Below, piece by piece: positions 1 through 6,671 of a stretch of 10,243 bases of DNA. Position 1 is the first letter of the stretch. The number at the start of each line of letters is the position of its first letter. Made by a program: the position numbers and the translations under genes. Source of the DNA: Spartobacteria bacterium (GTDB lineage: Bacteria; Verrucomicrobiota; Verrucomicrobiia; Chthoniobacterales; UBA10450); assembly GCA_003445855.1 (NCBI GenBank), contig DMCG01000079.1, forward strand, positions 1 through 10,243, written 5' to 3'. The notes under the pieces are model-generated. The model was given only the letters and a program-made list of their open reading frames with translations, made no database searches and had not been told where the DNA came from.

Positions 1-575
1 GCGCTCACCTGGTCGAAATAAGTCTGGCGCAATTGATCGAACGTCACGGCGCGAAAGCTCGAATCATTTACGTCCGGCGAAATAGAGGCGGTGACGGGAA
101 GGGGACCGATCGATCCGGCGACAAATCTTCGCTTGCCTGTTTGCTTTTCGGCGCGCTGCACTGCCCGTCGCGCAATGCTGGCCGCAGCCATGTTCATTTC
201 ATGCACCAGCGCGCGAAGATCGACATCGTTCACGACGCGTTGAAAAAATTGACGATCTTTGCGCCCGGCCACAGGCTCTTCAGGGAAGAGGAAATCGTGC
301 AAACCGATGGTCGTGGCGCTGAATGTGTTTGTCTCAATGATGTCGGCGCCTGCTTCGAGATATTGCGCATGAATCTCGTCGATGATTTCGGGCTTGGTCA
401 GAAGCAGCAGCTCGAGGCTGCCCTTGAGGTCCTTGCCTTTCCAATCGCGAAACCGTTTTCCCCGATAATCCGCCTCGGACAGCTTGTAGCGCTGGATCAT
501 TGTGCCCATGGCGCCGTCGAGCAGAACGATTCGTTCGCGCAGCACTGTTTCCAGCGGATGAAGTTCTAACGCCAT
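1..575 (-). CDS. metH: Cobalamin-dependent methionine synthase, N-terminal part (cut by the window edge)
   Basis: This is the start of the homocysteine S-methyltransferase domain of MetH, the cytoplasmic enzyme that moves a methyl group from methyltetrahydrofolate through cobalamin to homocysteine, giving methionine. About 191 residues are visible. They include LLDGAMGTMIQ near residues 18–28, the stretch DLKGSLELLLLTKPEII around 49–65, GADIIETNTFSATTI near 76–90 and TASISPDVND near 162–171, all closely matching the N-terminus of full-length MetH rather than betaine-homocysteine methyltransferases. The zinc-binding cysteines and the folate, cobalamin and reactivation domains would lie beyond the edge, so completeness cannot be judged. 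Relative to the E. coli protein there is a longer charged insertion around residues 97–120. The ATG at 573–575 precedes all conserved blocks; no strong ribosome-binding site is seen. A perfect palindrome at 622–645 probably controls transcription. Confidence 0.95.
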   Translation of the reverse strand, partial: MALELHPLETVLRERIVLLDGAMGTMIQRYKLSEADYRGKRFRDWKGKDLKGSLELLLLTKPEIIDEIHAQYLEAGADIIETNTFSATTIGLHDFLFPEEPVAGRKDRQFFQRVVNDVDLRALVHEMNMAAASIARRAVQRAEKQTGKRRFVAGSIGPLPVTASISPDVNDSSFRAVTFDQLRQTYFDQVS

Positions 576-597
576 ATAGGCTGAGAACTAAGCGGGG

Positions 598-626
598 TTT
601 ATGCCAGGGATCAAGGAACAAATCTA
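598..626 (-). promoter_or_regulatory. Possible metH promoter overlapping the palindrome
   Basis: Reading the minus strand, TAGATT (complement of 621–626) and CATAAA (complement of 598–603) lie 17 bp apart, like weak -35 and -10 boxes (three and four of six consensus bases). The -35 would overlap the palindrome at 622–645, as expected for repression, and would leave a leader of about 15–20 bases before the metH ATG. The boxes are weak, so this is a suggestion only. Confidence 0.3.
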
Positions 627-645
627 CGCATCATGATGCGTAGAT
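622..645. promoter_or_regulatory. 24-bp perfect palindrome, putative operator of metH
   Basis: The half-site ATCTACGCATCA is followed immediately by its exact reverse complement, with no loop, centred between bases 633 and 634. A loop-free perfect palindrome is typical of a binding site for a dimeric regulator and poor as a transcription terminator; there is no T-run on either side. It lies 46 bp upstream of the metH start codon. Methionine-cycle genes are known to be controlled by ArsR-type regulators such as SahR, and by MetJ, MetR or SamR in other lineages. Which, if any, acts here cannot be told from the window, which contains no regulator gene. Confidence 0.6.
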
Positions 646-660
646 GTGTTTAAATTCAGT

Positions 661-716
661 TGTAGCCACGGCGCTGTGCGCCGTCTCCCGAAACGCGCCA
701 CAGGCGCGTGGCTACA
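661..716. repeat. Two-hairpin palindromic repeat, element 1
   Basis: The ends TGTAGCCACG (661–670) and CGTGGCTACA (707–716) are exact reverse complements. Inside lie two perfect 7-bp hairpins with three-base loops: ACGGCGC-TGT-GCGCCGT (668–684) and ACGCGCC-ACA-GGCGCGT (693–709). The layout resembles REP/BIME-type or MITE-like intergenic repeats. It sits between the end of the cysteine-rich small gene and the metH operator and might also end transcription or stabilise the upstream mRNA, but has no T-run. The decamer AAGATCGACA occurs two bases beyond its right end on the minus strand (719–728). Confidence 0.8.
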
Positions 717-741
717 CTTGTCGATCTTGTGCTCGAATATT

Positions 742-1119
742 TTACAGAAATGAGCTGCCCTCCCGGCTCAATTTCTCCTCAAGGCGGCGAGTACAATCGC
801 AATCGCAGCATGCCCACGGTTCGGTCCCGTTTTCGTGGCGGCAATTTCGCCGCGAGTGCGCGTCGGTGATCTTGAGCAAATCAAAATATGTTTCCCAGTA
901 TGGGCGTTCTTCCGCTAACGGCGGATCACAAAAACAAGTCTCAACCCATGTCGCGACGCCGTCATTATTCAGGCGCGCTTGTTGCATATTGTGCTGGTAT
1001 TCGTCACCCGCGATTGAACCGCGGCCGAGTGTTTTCTGATTGATCGCATTCAAGAGCGCGGACGATTTTCCATTCTGCACGCGAGCTTTGACCAGGTAAC
1101 GCACCAGAAAAATTATCAT
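742..1119 (-). CDS. Small cysteine-rich protein of unknown function
   Basis: A 125-residue protein whose function I cannot name. The N-terminal part (MIIFLVRYLVKAR, then an ALLNAINQKTLGRGSIAGDEY stretch at about 21–41) reads like a small alpha/beta domain. The C-terminal half holds all seven cysteines: C62 and C64 (CFC), C93, and the cluster CCDCDC at 104–109, with nearby histidines 88 and 95. ENGTEPWACCDCDC is distinctive and suggests metal or iron–sulphur binding, which is inference. The block around YWETYFDLL and TDAHSRRNC looks like a conserved soluble protein, and I have a faint memory of similar hypothetical proteins in other bacteria. There is no signal peptide or membrane segment. It is preferred over the opposite-strand frame at 644–1039, which has Ser/Arg-rich low-information composition. 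It is divergent from the transporter gene and lies upstream of metH on the same strand. Confidence 0.8.
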   Translation of the reverse strand: MIIFLVRYLVKARVQNGKSSALLNAINQKTLGRGSIAGDEYQHNMQQARLNNDGVATWVETCFCDPPLAEERPYWETYFDLLKITDAHSRRNCRHENGTEPWACCDCDCTRRLEEKLSREGSSFL

Positions 1120-1193
1120 GGTTCCGGCGAAGTGCGAGGCAGCGCAAGCAATCCGGACTTCCCAAGCGCAAGATCGACAATTAAATCAAAAGG

Positions 1194-2426
1194 ATGGAAG
1201 CGCTCCGGCTCTTGAGGATTCTCAACCGCGACCAGCGCAATACTTTCGTCGCTTGTTTTCTGGGTTGGTCGCTCGATGCGCTCGATTTCTTTTTGCTCAC
1301 ATTCGTTCTCGCGCCGTTGGCGCGGGATTTCGAGACAAGCATTACCAAAATTACCGGGGCCATCACGCTGACGCTGGCGATGCGTCCGGTGGGCGCCTTC
1401 ATCTTCGGTTTGCTCGGCGATCGTTTCGGGCGGCGCATTCCGCTCATGATCGACATCGTTTTCTATTCGCTGATGGAGTTACTCACCGCCTTCGCACCCA
1501 ACTTCACTGTTTTCCTCATCTTTCGCGCTTTATACGGAATTGGAATGGGGGGAGAGTGGGGACTCGGAGCATCGCTCGCGATGGAATCGCTGCCGGCGGA
1601 AGCGCGCGGGTTGTTTTCGGGAATTTTGCAGCAGGGTTACGCGTTTGGATATTTGCTCGCGGCCCTGGTGTATTGGCTGGTGTTTCCGTTCTTCGGATGG
1701 CGCGGACTTTTCCTCGCCGGCGCACTGCCGGCCTTGCTCGTGATTTACATTCGCGCCCGGGTGCCAGAGTCGCCGGCGTGGTTGCGTCAGCGAAAGTCCA
1801 CGACCGAATTTTGGAGCAGCCTCTGGGCGAACCTGAAACAACATTGGATGCTCTTTCTTTACGTCATTTTGTTGATGACGGCGTTCAACGCCATGTCACA
1901 CGGGACGCAGGACATGTATCAAACTTTCCTCGGAGAACAGCGCGGGCTCGGGGTCCCGCAAAAAGCCACGATCGGCATTATCTACGCTTTCGGCGCGATC
2001 TGCGGCGGGACCATCCTGGGCCATCTTTCACAAAAATTCGGGCGACGGCGCTCGATTATCGTTGCCGCGGCCTGCGGAATTCTTCTCATTCCGCTTTGGG
2101 TTTTCTCACCGGGATTGCCGATGCTCGTGGTCGGCGGTTTCGCGATGCAATTCATGGTGCAAGGGGCATGGGGAATCGTGCCGGTGCATTTGAATGAGCT
2201 TTCGCCGGCCGCCTTACGCGGGACTTTTCCAGGATTTGCCTATCAACTCGGAAATTTATTCGCAGCGAAGACGGCGGCCGTCGAAGCGAAACTGGCGGAA
2301 CATTTTCACGATGCCGCGGGTCACGCCGATTACGCGAAAGCACTCGGTGTTTTCGCGCTGATTATCTTTATGGCCTTGATCGTGATTGCGGCGATCGGTC
2401 GGGAACAGCGCGGTAAAGAATTTTAA
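1194..2426 (+). CDS. MFS monocarboxylate (lactate/pyruvate-type) proton symporter, SHS/JEN-like
   Basis: A complete 410-residue inner-membrane transporter with about 12 hydrophobic segments. Features seen are acidic residues in helix 1 (LDALDFFLL, 28–35), the loop 2–3 motif GDRFGRR (75–81), RALYGIGMGGEWGLGASLAMES (111–132), PESPAWL after helix 6 (190–196) and the loop 8–9 motif QKFGRRR (280–286). Helix 7 has NAMSHGTQDMYQT (232–244), which matches the N-x-x-S/T-H-x-S/T-Q-D-x-x-x-T signature of the JEN lactate/pyruvate:H+ symporters. Proton-coupled uptake of lactate or a similar short monocarboxylate is therefore likely; sialate or another organic acid is possible, as the sialate:H+ symporter (SHS) family is mixed. 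The ATG follows AAAAGG with no spacer, so the true start may differ by a few codons. No other gene of lactate use is in view. Confidence 0.9.
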   Translation: MEALRLLRILNRDQRNTFVACFLGWSLDALDFFLLTFVLAPLARDFETSITKITGAITLTLAMRPVGAFIFGLLGDRFGRRIPLMIDIVFYSLMELLTAFAPNFTVFLIFRALYGIGMGGEWGLGASLAMESLPAEARGLFSGILQQGYAFGYLLAALVYWLVFPFFGWRGLFLAGALPALLVIYIRARVPESPAWLRQRKSTTEFWSSLWANLKQHWMLFLYVILLMTAFNAMSHGTQDMYQTFLGEQRGLGVPQKATIGIIYAFGAICGGTILGHLSQKFGRRRSIIVAAACGILLIPLWVFSPGLPMLVVGGFAMQFMVQGAWGIVPVHLNELSPAALRGTFPGFAYQLGNLFAAKTAAVEAKLAEHFHDAAGHADYAKALGVFALIIFMALIVIAAIGREQRGKEF

Positions 2427-3148
2427 TCGTGCTGAAGCGTGGAAGGCGCTAAGCCCGGACCCTCGCTCGGAGGTTGCGGTTGGGTGGCGGCTTCGGCCGA
2501 CGCGTGATAGACGCCGGGGCCGTATCTTTGTTCGATAATCGCCTCCGCAATCCTGTCCGCGAGCAATTCGCGATACTCCGCGTCGCGAGCTTCGCCACCT
2601 TCGCGACGATTGCTCAAGAAACCGCATTCGACCAAAACAGCCGGGTAAGTGGCCAGGCGCAGGACCCGGAAATTGGCCATATGGACGCCGCGGTTCGCGG
2701 AATGCGGAATCGTCATTAACTTCGCTTGGATCCGATTGGCCAGCTCGGTCCCACTGACGGAATGGTAGTAGGTTTCGAAGCCGTGAATGCCGCGCCTGCG
2801 GGAATCGTTGAAATGAATGCTGACAAAAATGGAATTTTTCTCCGCATTCTCGATTGCGACGCGGCGATCGAGTGGAATGAAAACGTCGCTTGAGCGCGTC
2901 ATCACCGTTTTCAATTGCGACTCGCGCAGCTTGCGCTCCAGGCGATTCGCCACATCGAGAGTCGCGAGTTTTTCAGCGCCGCCAAAGCGGCGATAGGCGC
3001 CGTTGTCCTTCCCGCCGTGGCCCGCATCGACAACTACCGTTTTAAAAGTCTTGCTCGTGTTTTTTGTCACGCCTGTGGGAGCAGTCGCGCAGGCAGCGAG
3101 TAAAGCCGGAAGAGAGAATACGAGTGTGCGTTGAATCAATTGCCGCAT
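2423..3148 (-). CDS. N-acetylmuramoyl-L-alanine amidase (Amidase_3), lipoprotein
   Basis: A 241-residue zinc amidase predicted to cut the bond between muramic acid and the stem peptide of peptidoglycan, outside the inner membrane. The N-terminus has two basic residues, a hydrophobic stretch and a lipobox LAAC ending at C20, so it should be lipid-anchored. The catalytic domain is complete: VVVDAGHGGKDNGA (zinc ligand H44), E59 in GGAEK, H112 in SIHFND and the catalytic glutamate E174 in VLVECGFLSN. The last 25 residues are a Pro/Ser/Gln-rich tail. The domain matches AmiA/AmiC/CwlM-type catalytic domains and has no AMIN or SPOR domain. GGGAGG directly touches the ATG, so the TTG at codon 4 (3137–3139, nine-base spacing) may be the real start; either keeps the signal. 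It is convergent with the transporter, stop codons overlapping, and divergent from the deacetylase. Confidence 0.93.
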   Translation of the reverse strand: MRQLIQRTLVFSLPALLAACATAPTGVTKNTSKTFKTVVVDAGHGGKDNGAYRRFGGAEKLATLDVANRLERKLRESQLKTVMTRSSDVFIPLDRRVAIENAEKNSIFVSIHFNDSRRRGIHGFETYYHSVSGTELANRIQAKLMTIPHSANRGVHMANFRVLRLATYPAVLVECGFLSNRREGGEARDAEYRELLADRIAEAIIEQRYGPGVYHASAEAATQPQPPSEGPGLAPSTLQHD

Positions 3149-3154
3149 CCTCCC
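3149..3154 (-). promoter_or_regulatory. Shine–Dalgarno abutting the annotated amidase start
   Basis: GGGAGG on the minus strand ends at the base next to the ATG at 3146–3148, too close for normal initiation. The in-frame TTG at 3137–3139 is nine bases away, an ordinary spacing, and would drop only Met-Arg-Gln from the signal peptide. Confidence 0.5.
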
Positions 3155-3243
3155 TTTTTAACTCAAAGCGCAGGTTTTCACAAGGATCAGCGCAAAAACC
3201 GCTTGTTTTTTGTCCGGCCGGAATTAAAGGCGTTTACCTCAAT

Positions 3244-4509
3244 ATGCTCATTCGATCTGCTGTTTTCCCATTGCTTCTGGCGTCCGGTTTGGTTCTTTGC
3301 AATTCAGCGCCGGCGGCTAAAGCCCCGGCTGCCAGCCCGAGCGCGACTGCCTCGCCCGCTGCCGCCTCACCTGCTCTCAAGACTACCAAGCCCGTTGTCG
3401 ATCAAACGGCGCAGACCATCATTCTTTGTTATCACCGTTTTGTCGACAAAATCCGCTATCCGGGGACCGAGATTAGACCGGCGGATTTCGAAGCGCAGAT
3501 GAAAGCATTGAAGGACCACGGCATCACGGTGATCGGGATGCAGGATTTTCTGGCGTGGAAGCGGGGTGAGAAAAGTATCCCCCCCCGCTGCGCCATCATC
3601 AGCTTCGACGATGGTTGGAAATCACAATATGAAGTGGCCTGGCCGATCATGAAAAAGTACGGCTATCCGCTCACCCTCTTCATTTACACCGAGGGTGTAC
3701 GCGGGGGCCTGTTAGGTGGCGGCGAAGCGATCACGTGGGAACAACTCGCCGACATGCGTGACAACGGAGTCGATATCGAGGCACACACCGCTACGCACCA
3801 GGATTTGCGCGAGGGGCATAGCATAATGGAATTCGCCGCTGGGGCGAAAAAAACGAAAAAGAAATTGACCGGGCCGGAATACGAGCAATGGCTACAAAAC
3901 GAAGTCGTCGCGCCCAAGCAACTCCTCGAGCAGAGGCTCGCTATTAAAGTAAATTGCTTCGCCGTGCCGTTCGGGAATTACAACGACCACGTCAAGGAAG
4001 TTGCCCGAAATGCCGGCTACGAAGCGATGTTTACTGTCTACGGACAAGCGCTGACGTATAATTCGCCGCTCGATTCGTTGGGCCGTTACGCGATCGAAGC
4101 GAACAAGCCGAAGGTTTTCGAAAGCGCGATGAAAACGATCGGCACTTCAACCGGAGGCGCGTCTGCCGTGGCCGAGGTGGGGTCGACCAACCTCTCCACT
4201 CAGCCGGCGGACGGCGACACCGTGCGGACGGCGTTGCCCCTGATCAAAGCGAATGTCAGCAGCCTGGGACAAATTGATCCCGGCAGTTTGCAAATGCGCG
4301 TGAGCGGTTTGGGTGTCGTGCCCGCCACTTATGATGGGAAAACCGGCACGGTCACCTATCAGGTTACGCAAAAGCTGCGCGAAAAATCTTGCACGGTGAT
4401 TCTGAGCGCGAAATCCGAGGGCAAAAAGATCGAGGCCCACTGGACCTTCGGGATCGATGAGACTGCGGCTACAACATCGACATCCCCGTCTCCGACCCGG
4501 AAGAAATAA
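3244..4509 (+). CDS. Secreted polysaccharide deacetylase with C-terminal Ig-like domain
   Basis: A 421-residue exported protein of the NodB-homology (carbohydrate esterase 4) family. The frame is open upstream to 3064, but the ATG at 3244 is chosen because it begins a signal peptide (MLIRSAVFPLLLASGLVLC) and avoids overlapping the divergent amidase. An Ala/Pro/Ser-rich linker follows to about residue 50. The catalytic domain has CYHRF (62–66), SFDDGW (120–125, catalytic base D122 and metal ligand D123), the metal-binding pair H181 and H185 in HTATH, and VPFGNYND (241–248). It should remove N-acetyl groups from a surface or wall glycan; whether the substrate is peptidoglycan, chitin-like or PNAG-like is not shown. 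Residues 190–232 form a Lys-rich insertion. From about 318 a beta-rich domain with PADGDTV resembles bacterial Ig-like folds, then a Ser/Thr tail. The divergent amidase suggests a cell-envelope role. Confidence 0.88.
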   Translation: MLIRSAVFPLLLASGLVLCNSAPAAKAPAASPSATASPAAASPALKTTKPVVDQTAQTIILCYHRFVDKIRYPGTEIRPADFEAQMKALKDHGITVIGMQDFLAWKRGEKSIPPRCAIISFDDGWKSQYEVAWPIMKKYGYPLTLFIYTEGVRGGLLGGGEAITWEQLADMRDNGVDIEAHTATHQDLREGHSIMEFAAGAKKTKKKLTGPEYEQWLQNEVVAPKQLLEQRLAIKVNCFAVPFGNYNDHVKEVARNAGYEAMFTVYGQALTYNSPLDSLGRYAIEANKPKVFESAMKTIGTSTGGASAVAEVGSTNLSTQPADGDTVRTALPLIKANVSSLGQIDPGSLQMRVSGLGVVPATYDGKTGTVTYQVTQKLREKSCTVILSAKSEGKKIEAHWTFGIDETAATTSTSPSPTRKK

Positions 4510-4534
4510 GCGGGCGACGGCGCGTTTCGACTGA

Positions 4535-4561
4535 ATGTTTTCGCAACTCGGCGATAAGCTT
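4535..4561 (+). pseudogene. Duplicated 5' end of ffh (first nine codons)
   Basis: These 27 bases match the first 27 bases of ffh (4661–4687) at 24 positions. Both encode MFSQLGDKL; the three differences (TCG/TCA, AAG/AAA, CTT/CTG) are all synonymous third positions. After codon nine the upstream copy runs into a palindromic repeat and stops at 4628–4630, giving a 31-residue frame. It looks like the original start of ffh, cut off by insertion of the repeat with duplication of the flank, or a leader peptide created by that event. No ribosome-binding site is evident before either copy. Confidence 0.75.
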
Positions 4562-4565
4562 GTTT

Positions 4566-4630
4566 GTCATCCTGAACGCAGTGAAGGATCTCACACAATG
4601 TCACAGACGTTCTTCACACGCTCAGCCTGA
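4566..4630. repeat. Decayed copy of the TCATCCYGARCG palindromic repeat
   Basis: GTCATCCTGAACGCAGTGAA and the bases just after it (4566–4592) align with the left arm of the palindrome at 7430–7537, with a few transitions. The following stretch (about 4604–4630, TTCTTCAC...GCTCAGCCTGA) is a plausible but badly decayed right arm. It lies between the two copies of the ffh start. Translated, the left arm gives the CHPERSEGS string common in spurious small ORFs built from this repeat. Confidence 0.65.
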
Positions 4631-4660
4631 TTTTCAGCGACAACAGACAACACTCTGCCC

Positions 4661-5980
4661 ATGTTTTCACAACTCGGCGATAAACTGCAAGAAATCTTCA
4701 AAGAGCTGCGCGGCCACGGCACCATTACCGAATCGAACATCGACAATGCGCTGCGGCAGGTTCGGCTCACCCTGCTTGAAGCCGATGTCGATTTTCAGGT
4801 CGCGAAAAATTTCATCGCGCGCGTCAAACAAAAAGCGCTCGGCGAAGCAGTGCTTCGCAGTATTACGCCCGGTCAGCAAATCGTAAAAATTTTTCACGAC
4901 GAATTGACCGCGCTTCTCGGAGAAAATGCCGTGCCGCTCAACCTCGGCAAACCGGGAAGAATTCTGATTGTCGGATTGAATGGTTCGGGCAAAACCACTT
5001 CTGCGGCGAAGTTGGCGCGCCTGCTAAAAAAACAAGGTCGCGAGCCCGCACTCGTTGCCTGCGATTTACAAAGGCCCGCCGCGGTCGAGCAACTCGCTAC
5101 GCTTGGAAAGCAAATTGACGTTCCGGTTTTTGTTCCGGACTCAAATGAGAAGAATGTGCAACGTGCGGCCGCTGCTGCACTCGAATGGCAAGATCGACAA
5201 GCAACTAACATCGACATCTTCGACACGGCCGGTCGCCAGGAAATCGATGAACCGTTGCTCGAGGAACTGAAAGCGCTCAAAGAGTTTTTGCAGCCGCAGG
5301 AAACTTTGCTCGTTGTCGACGCGGCAACCGGTCAACAAGCCGTCAGCGTCGCCACGCATTTCAACGACGCGCTCCAGATCACGGGGATCATTTTGACGAA
5401 GCTTGACGGCGATGCGCGCGGCGGCGCGGCCCTGTCGATGCGCGAAGTGACGCGTTGCCCGATCAAATTCGTGGGCACCGGCGAAAAACTCGATCAGTTC
5501 GAGCCGTTTATTCCCGAGCGTCTGGCCGGCCGCATTCTTGGAATGGGCGATGTAGTTGGTCTGGTCGAAAAAGCGGCGGAAGCTGTCGACGAGGAAGAAG
5601 CCGCGCGTCTCGAACGCAAATTGCGCACGGCGTCGTTCGATTTCAACGATTTCCTGGCGCAATTCAAAATGATGCGCAAGATGGGCCCGCTGGAGAATAT
5701 TCTTGGCATGTTGCCGGGTGTGAGTAACGTGCAGAGCCTCTCGATTGACGAGAAGCAGCTCAAGCGCACGGAAGCGATCGTGCTTTCGATGACAAGCGAA
5801 GAGCGGGCGCACCCGGACGTTTTAAACGCGCGGCGTCGTCAGCGCATCGCTCGCGGCAGCGGCAGTACCGTCACGGAGGTAAACGGTTTGCTCCGGCGCT
5901 TTGATCAAATGCGCAAGATGATGAAAAGTGCGGGCAAAATGAAAAAGATGATGGCGCAAATGGCGCGAATGAGGAGTTAA
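4661..5980 (+). CDS. ffh: Signal recognition particle protein Ffh (SRP54 GTPase)
   Basis: A complete 439-residue SRP GTPase that binds signal sequences emerging from ribosomes, pairs with 4.5S RNA and delivers inner-membrane proteins through FtsY. The N domain covers residues 1 to about 90. The G domain has the P-loop GLNGSGKTT (105–113), [11 protein letters not shown] (135–145), DTAGR (188–192), [10 protein letters not shown] (246–255) and [12 protein letters not shown] (272–283). The Met-rich M domain runs from about 325 with [12 protein letters not shown] (342–353) and the RNA-binding [11 protein letters not shown]…TEVNGLL (391–411), ending in a Lys/Met tail. DLQRP replaces the more usual DVYRP and DTAGRQEID the usual DTAGRL, both tolerable variants. 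The start at 4661 is needed for a full N domain. It begins a block with rpsP two bases after its stop. The SRP RNA and ftsY are not in view. Confidence 0.97.
   Translation: MFSQLGDKLQEIFKELRGHGTITESNIDNALRQVRLTLLEADVDFQVAKNFIARVKQKALGEAVLRSITPGQQIVKIFHDELTALLGENAVPLNLGKPGRILIVGLNGSGKTTSAAKLARLLKKQGREPALVACDLQRPAAVEQLATLGKQIDVPVFVPDSNEKNVQRAAAAALEWQDRQATNIDIFDTAGRQEIDEPLLEELKALKEFLQPQETLLVVDAATGQQAVSVATHFNDALQITGIILTKLDGDARGGAALSMREVTRCPIKFVGTGEKLDQFEPFIPERLAGRILGMGDVVGLVEKAAEAVDEEEAARLERKLRTASFDFNDFLAQFKMMRKMGPLENILGMLPGVSNVQSLSIDEKQLKRTEAIVLSMTSEERAHPDVLNARRRQRIARGSGSTVTEVNGLLRRFDQMRKMMKSAGKMKKMMAQMARMRS
5971..5976 (+). promoter_or_regulatory. Ribosome-binding site of rpsP inside the end of ffh
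   Basis: GAGGAG lies six bases before the rpsP ATG and overlaps the last sense codons of ffh, so translation of the two genes is probably coupled. It is the clearest well-spaced ribosome-binding site in the window. Confidence 0.75.
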
Positions 5981-5982
5981 CA

Positions 5983-6285
5983 ATGGCAGTTTCAATTAGA
6001 TTACGAAGAGAAGGCGCACTGAATCGCCCTTATTATAAAGTGGTGGTGGCCGACAGCCGCAGCCCGCGCGATGGAAAATTCATCGAGATCATCGGGACCT
6101 ACGATCCGAAGAAGCCCGGGCACAACAGCACGCTGAAACTTGATCGCGCTGAATATTGGATCGCGCGCGGCGCCCAGCCGTCCGATACGGTGCGCAGTTT
6201 GATCAAGAAAAACAAAAAACAAGCGGCGGCCGCGCCAGCGGTGCAAGTAGAGCAGGGGACCTCTCATCCGCCCGCGGCGAGCTAG
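5983..6285 (+). CDS. rpsP: 30S ribosomal protein bS16
   Basis: A complete 100-residue small-subunit protein that helps 16S rRNA fold. It has the family start [26 protein letters not shown], then [15 protein letters not shown], and a conserved [19 protein letters not shown] segment (about 56–74). The core ends near residue 80 and is followed by an Ala/Pro-rich tail of about 20 residues, common in longer members. The start has a good GAGGAG site. It is two bases downstream of ffh, as in the widespread ffh–rpsP arrangement. rimM, which normally follows within one or two genes, is missing. Confidence 0.97.
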   Translation: MAVSIRLRREGALNRPYYKVVVADSRSPRDGKFIEIIGTYDPKKPGHNSTLKLDRAEYWIARGAQPSDTVRSLIKKNKKQAAAAPAVQVEQGTSHPPAAS

Positions 6286-6320
6286 GATCGACAATCACAA
6301 GATCGACATGAAGCAGAAAA

Positions 6321-6390
6321 CTGTAGGGGAAGCTGTCAGCTTCCCTGCGTGTCATGCTTCGGTTCGCGAAGTTAACAGCTTCGCCTACAG
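6321..6390. repeat. Two-hairpin palindromic repeat, element 2
   Basis: Outer ends CTGTAGG (6321–6327) and CCTACAG (6384–6390) are reverse complements. Inside are GGGAAGCT-GTC-AGCTTCCC (6327–6345) and GCGAAGTT-AAC-AGCTTCGC (6366–6384, one wobble pair). This is the same plan as the elements at 661–716 and 6672–6739 with different bases. It fills the middle of the rpsP–khpA gap. GATCGACA words lie on both sides (6286, 6301 and 6402). Confidence 0.75.
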
Positions 6391-6438
6391 GACCGGAAGC
6401 GGATCGACACCAATCGATCGGTGCCTAGGTTATTGGTC

Positions 6439-6669
6439 ATGAAGGAGTTTCTCGAGTTCGTCATTCGCCAGCTCGTGGAATTTCCCGACGAGGTAATGAT
6501 CTCGGAAATCCCAAGCAGCAAAATGACCATCTTCAAGCTGCAACTCCGCCAAAGCGATGTCGGCCGCATCATCGGCCGCAACGGCCAGACCATTCATGCT
6601 ATTCGCGCGCTTCTGGCCAGCTCAGCCGCCCGCCACGGTCAGCGCGCCAGTCTCGAAATCGTAGAATAG
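6439..6669 (+). CDS. khpA: KH-domain RNA-binding protein KhpA
   Basis: A 76-residue single KH-domain protein of the KhpA/YlqC family, small RNA-binding proteins that in other bacteria partner with KhpB/EloR and affect cell-wall growth and RNA levels. The N-terminal [19 protein letters not shown] is typical of the family, and the KH core is [18 protein letters not shown] (42–59) with the GxxG loop at 46–49 (GRNG). The ATG at 6439 gives the family's usual length and start; a GTG at 6421 would add six residues. No good ribosome-binding site precedes either. Its place between rpsP and trmD is the common one. Repeat elements flank it on both sides, so it may be expressed separately from its neighbours. 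Confidence 0.92.
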   Translation: MKEFLEFVIRQLVEFPDEVMISEIPSSKMTIFKLQLRQSDVGRIIGRNGQTIHAIRALLASSAARHGQRASLEIVE

Positions 6670-6671
6670 AA

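Noticed and set aside
33..569. 178-codon open frame on the plus strand
   Set aside because: The minus strand encodes the unmistakable MetH N-terminus over the same bases.
622..645. Palindrome as a terminator for the small cysteine-rich gene
   Set aside because: It has no loop and no following T-run on either strand; an operator is the better reading.
644..1039. 131-codon open frame on the plus strand
   Set aside because: Its start lies in the operator and it runs through a repeat; the translation is Ser/Arg-rich. The minus-strand frame at 742–1119 has coherent, motif-like sequence.
1118..2197. 359-codon open frame on the plus strand
   Set aside because: It lies inside the transporter gene in another frame; its translation is Arg/His-rich and has no domain, whereas the other frame shows clear MFS motifs.
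3579..3586. Run of eight C in the deacetylase gene, a possible frameshift
   Set aside because: The frame carries NodB-family motifs on both sides of the run (CYHRF before, SFDDGW after), so it is intact.
4510..4660. 4.5S SRP RNA gene in front of ffh
   Set aside because: No GGAA-tetraloop hairpin of the SRP RNA kind is visible; the region is explained by the duplicated ffh start and the repeat.
4560..4886. 108-codon plus-strand frame beginning MFVILNAVKDL
   Set aside because: This is the familiar spurious translation of the TCATCCTGA repeat running into ffh in the wrong frame.
5141..5812. 223-codon open frame on the minus strand within ffh
   Set aside because: It is antisense to conserved Ffh motifs, and its Arg/His/Phe-rich translation has no recognisable fold.
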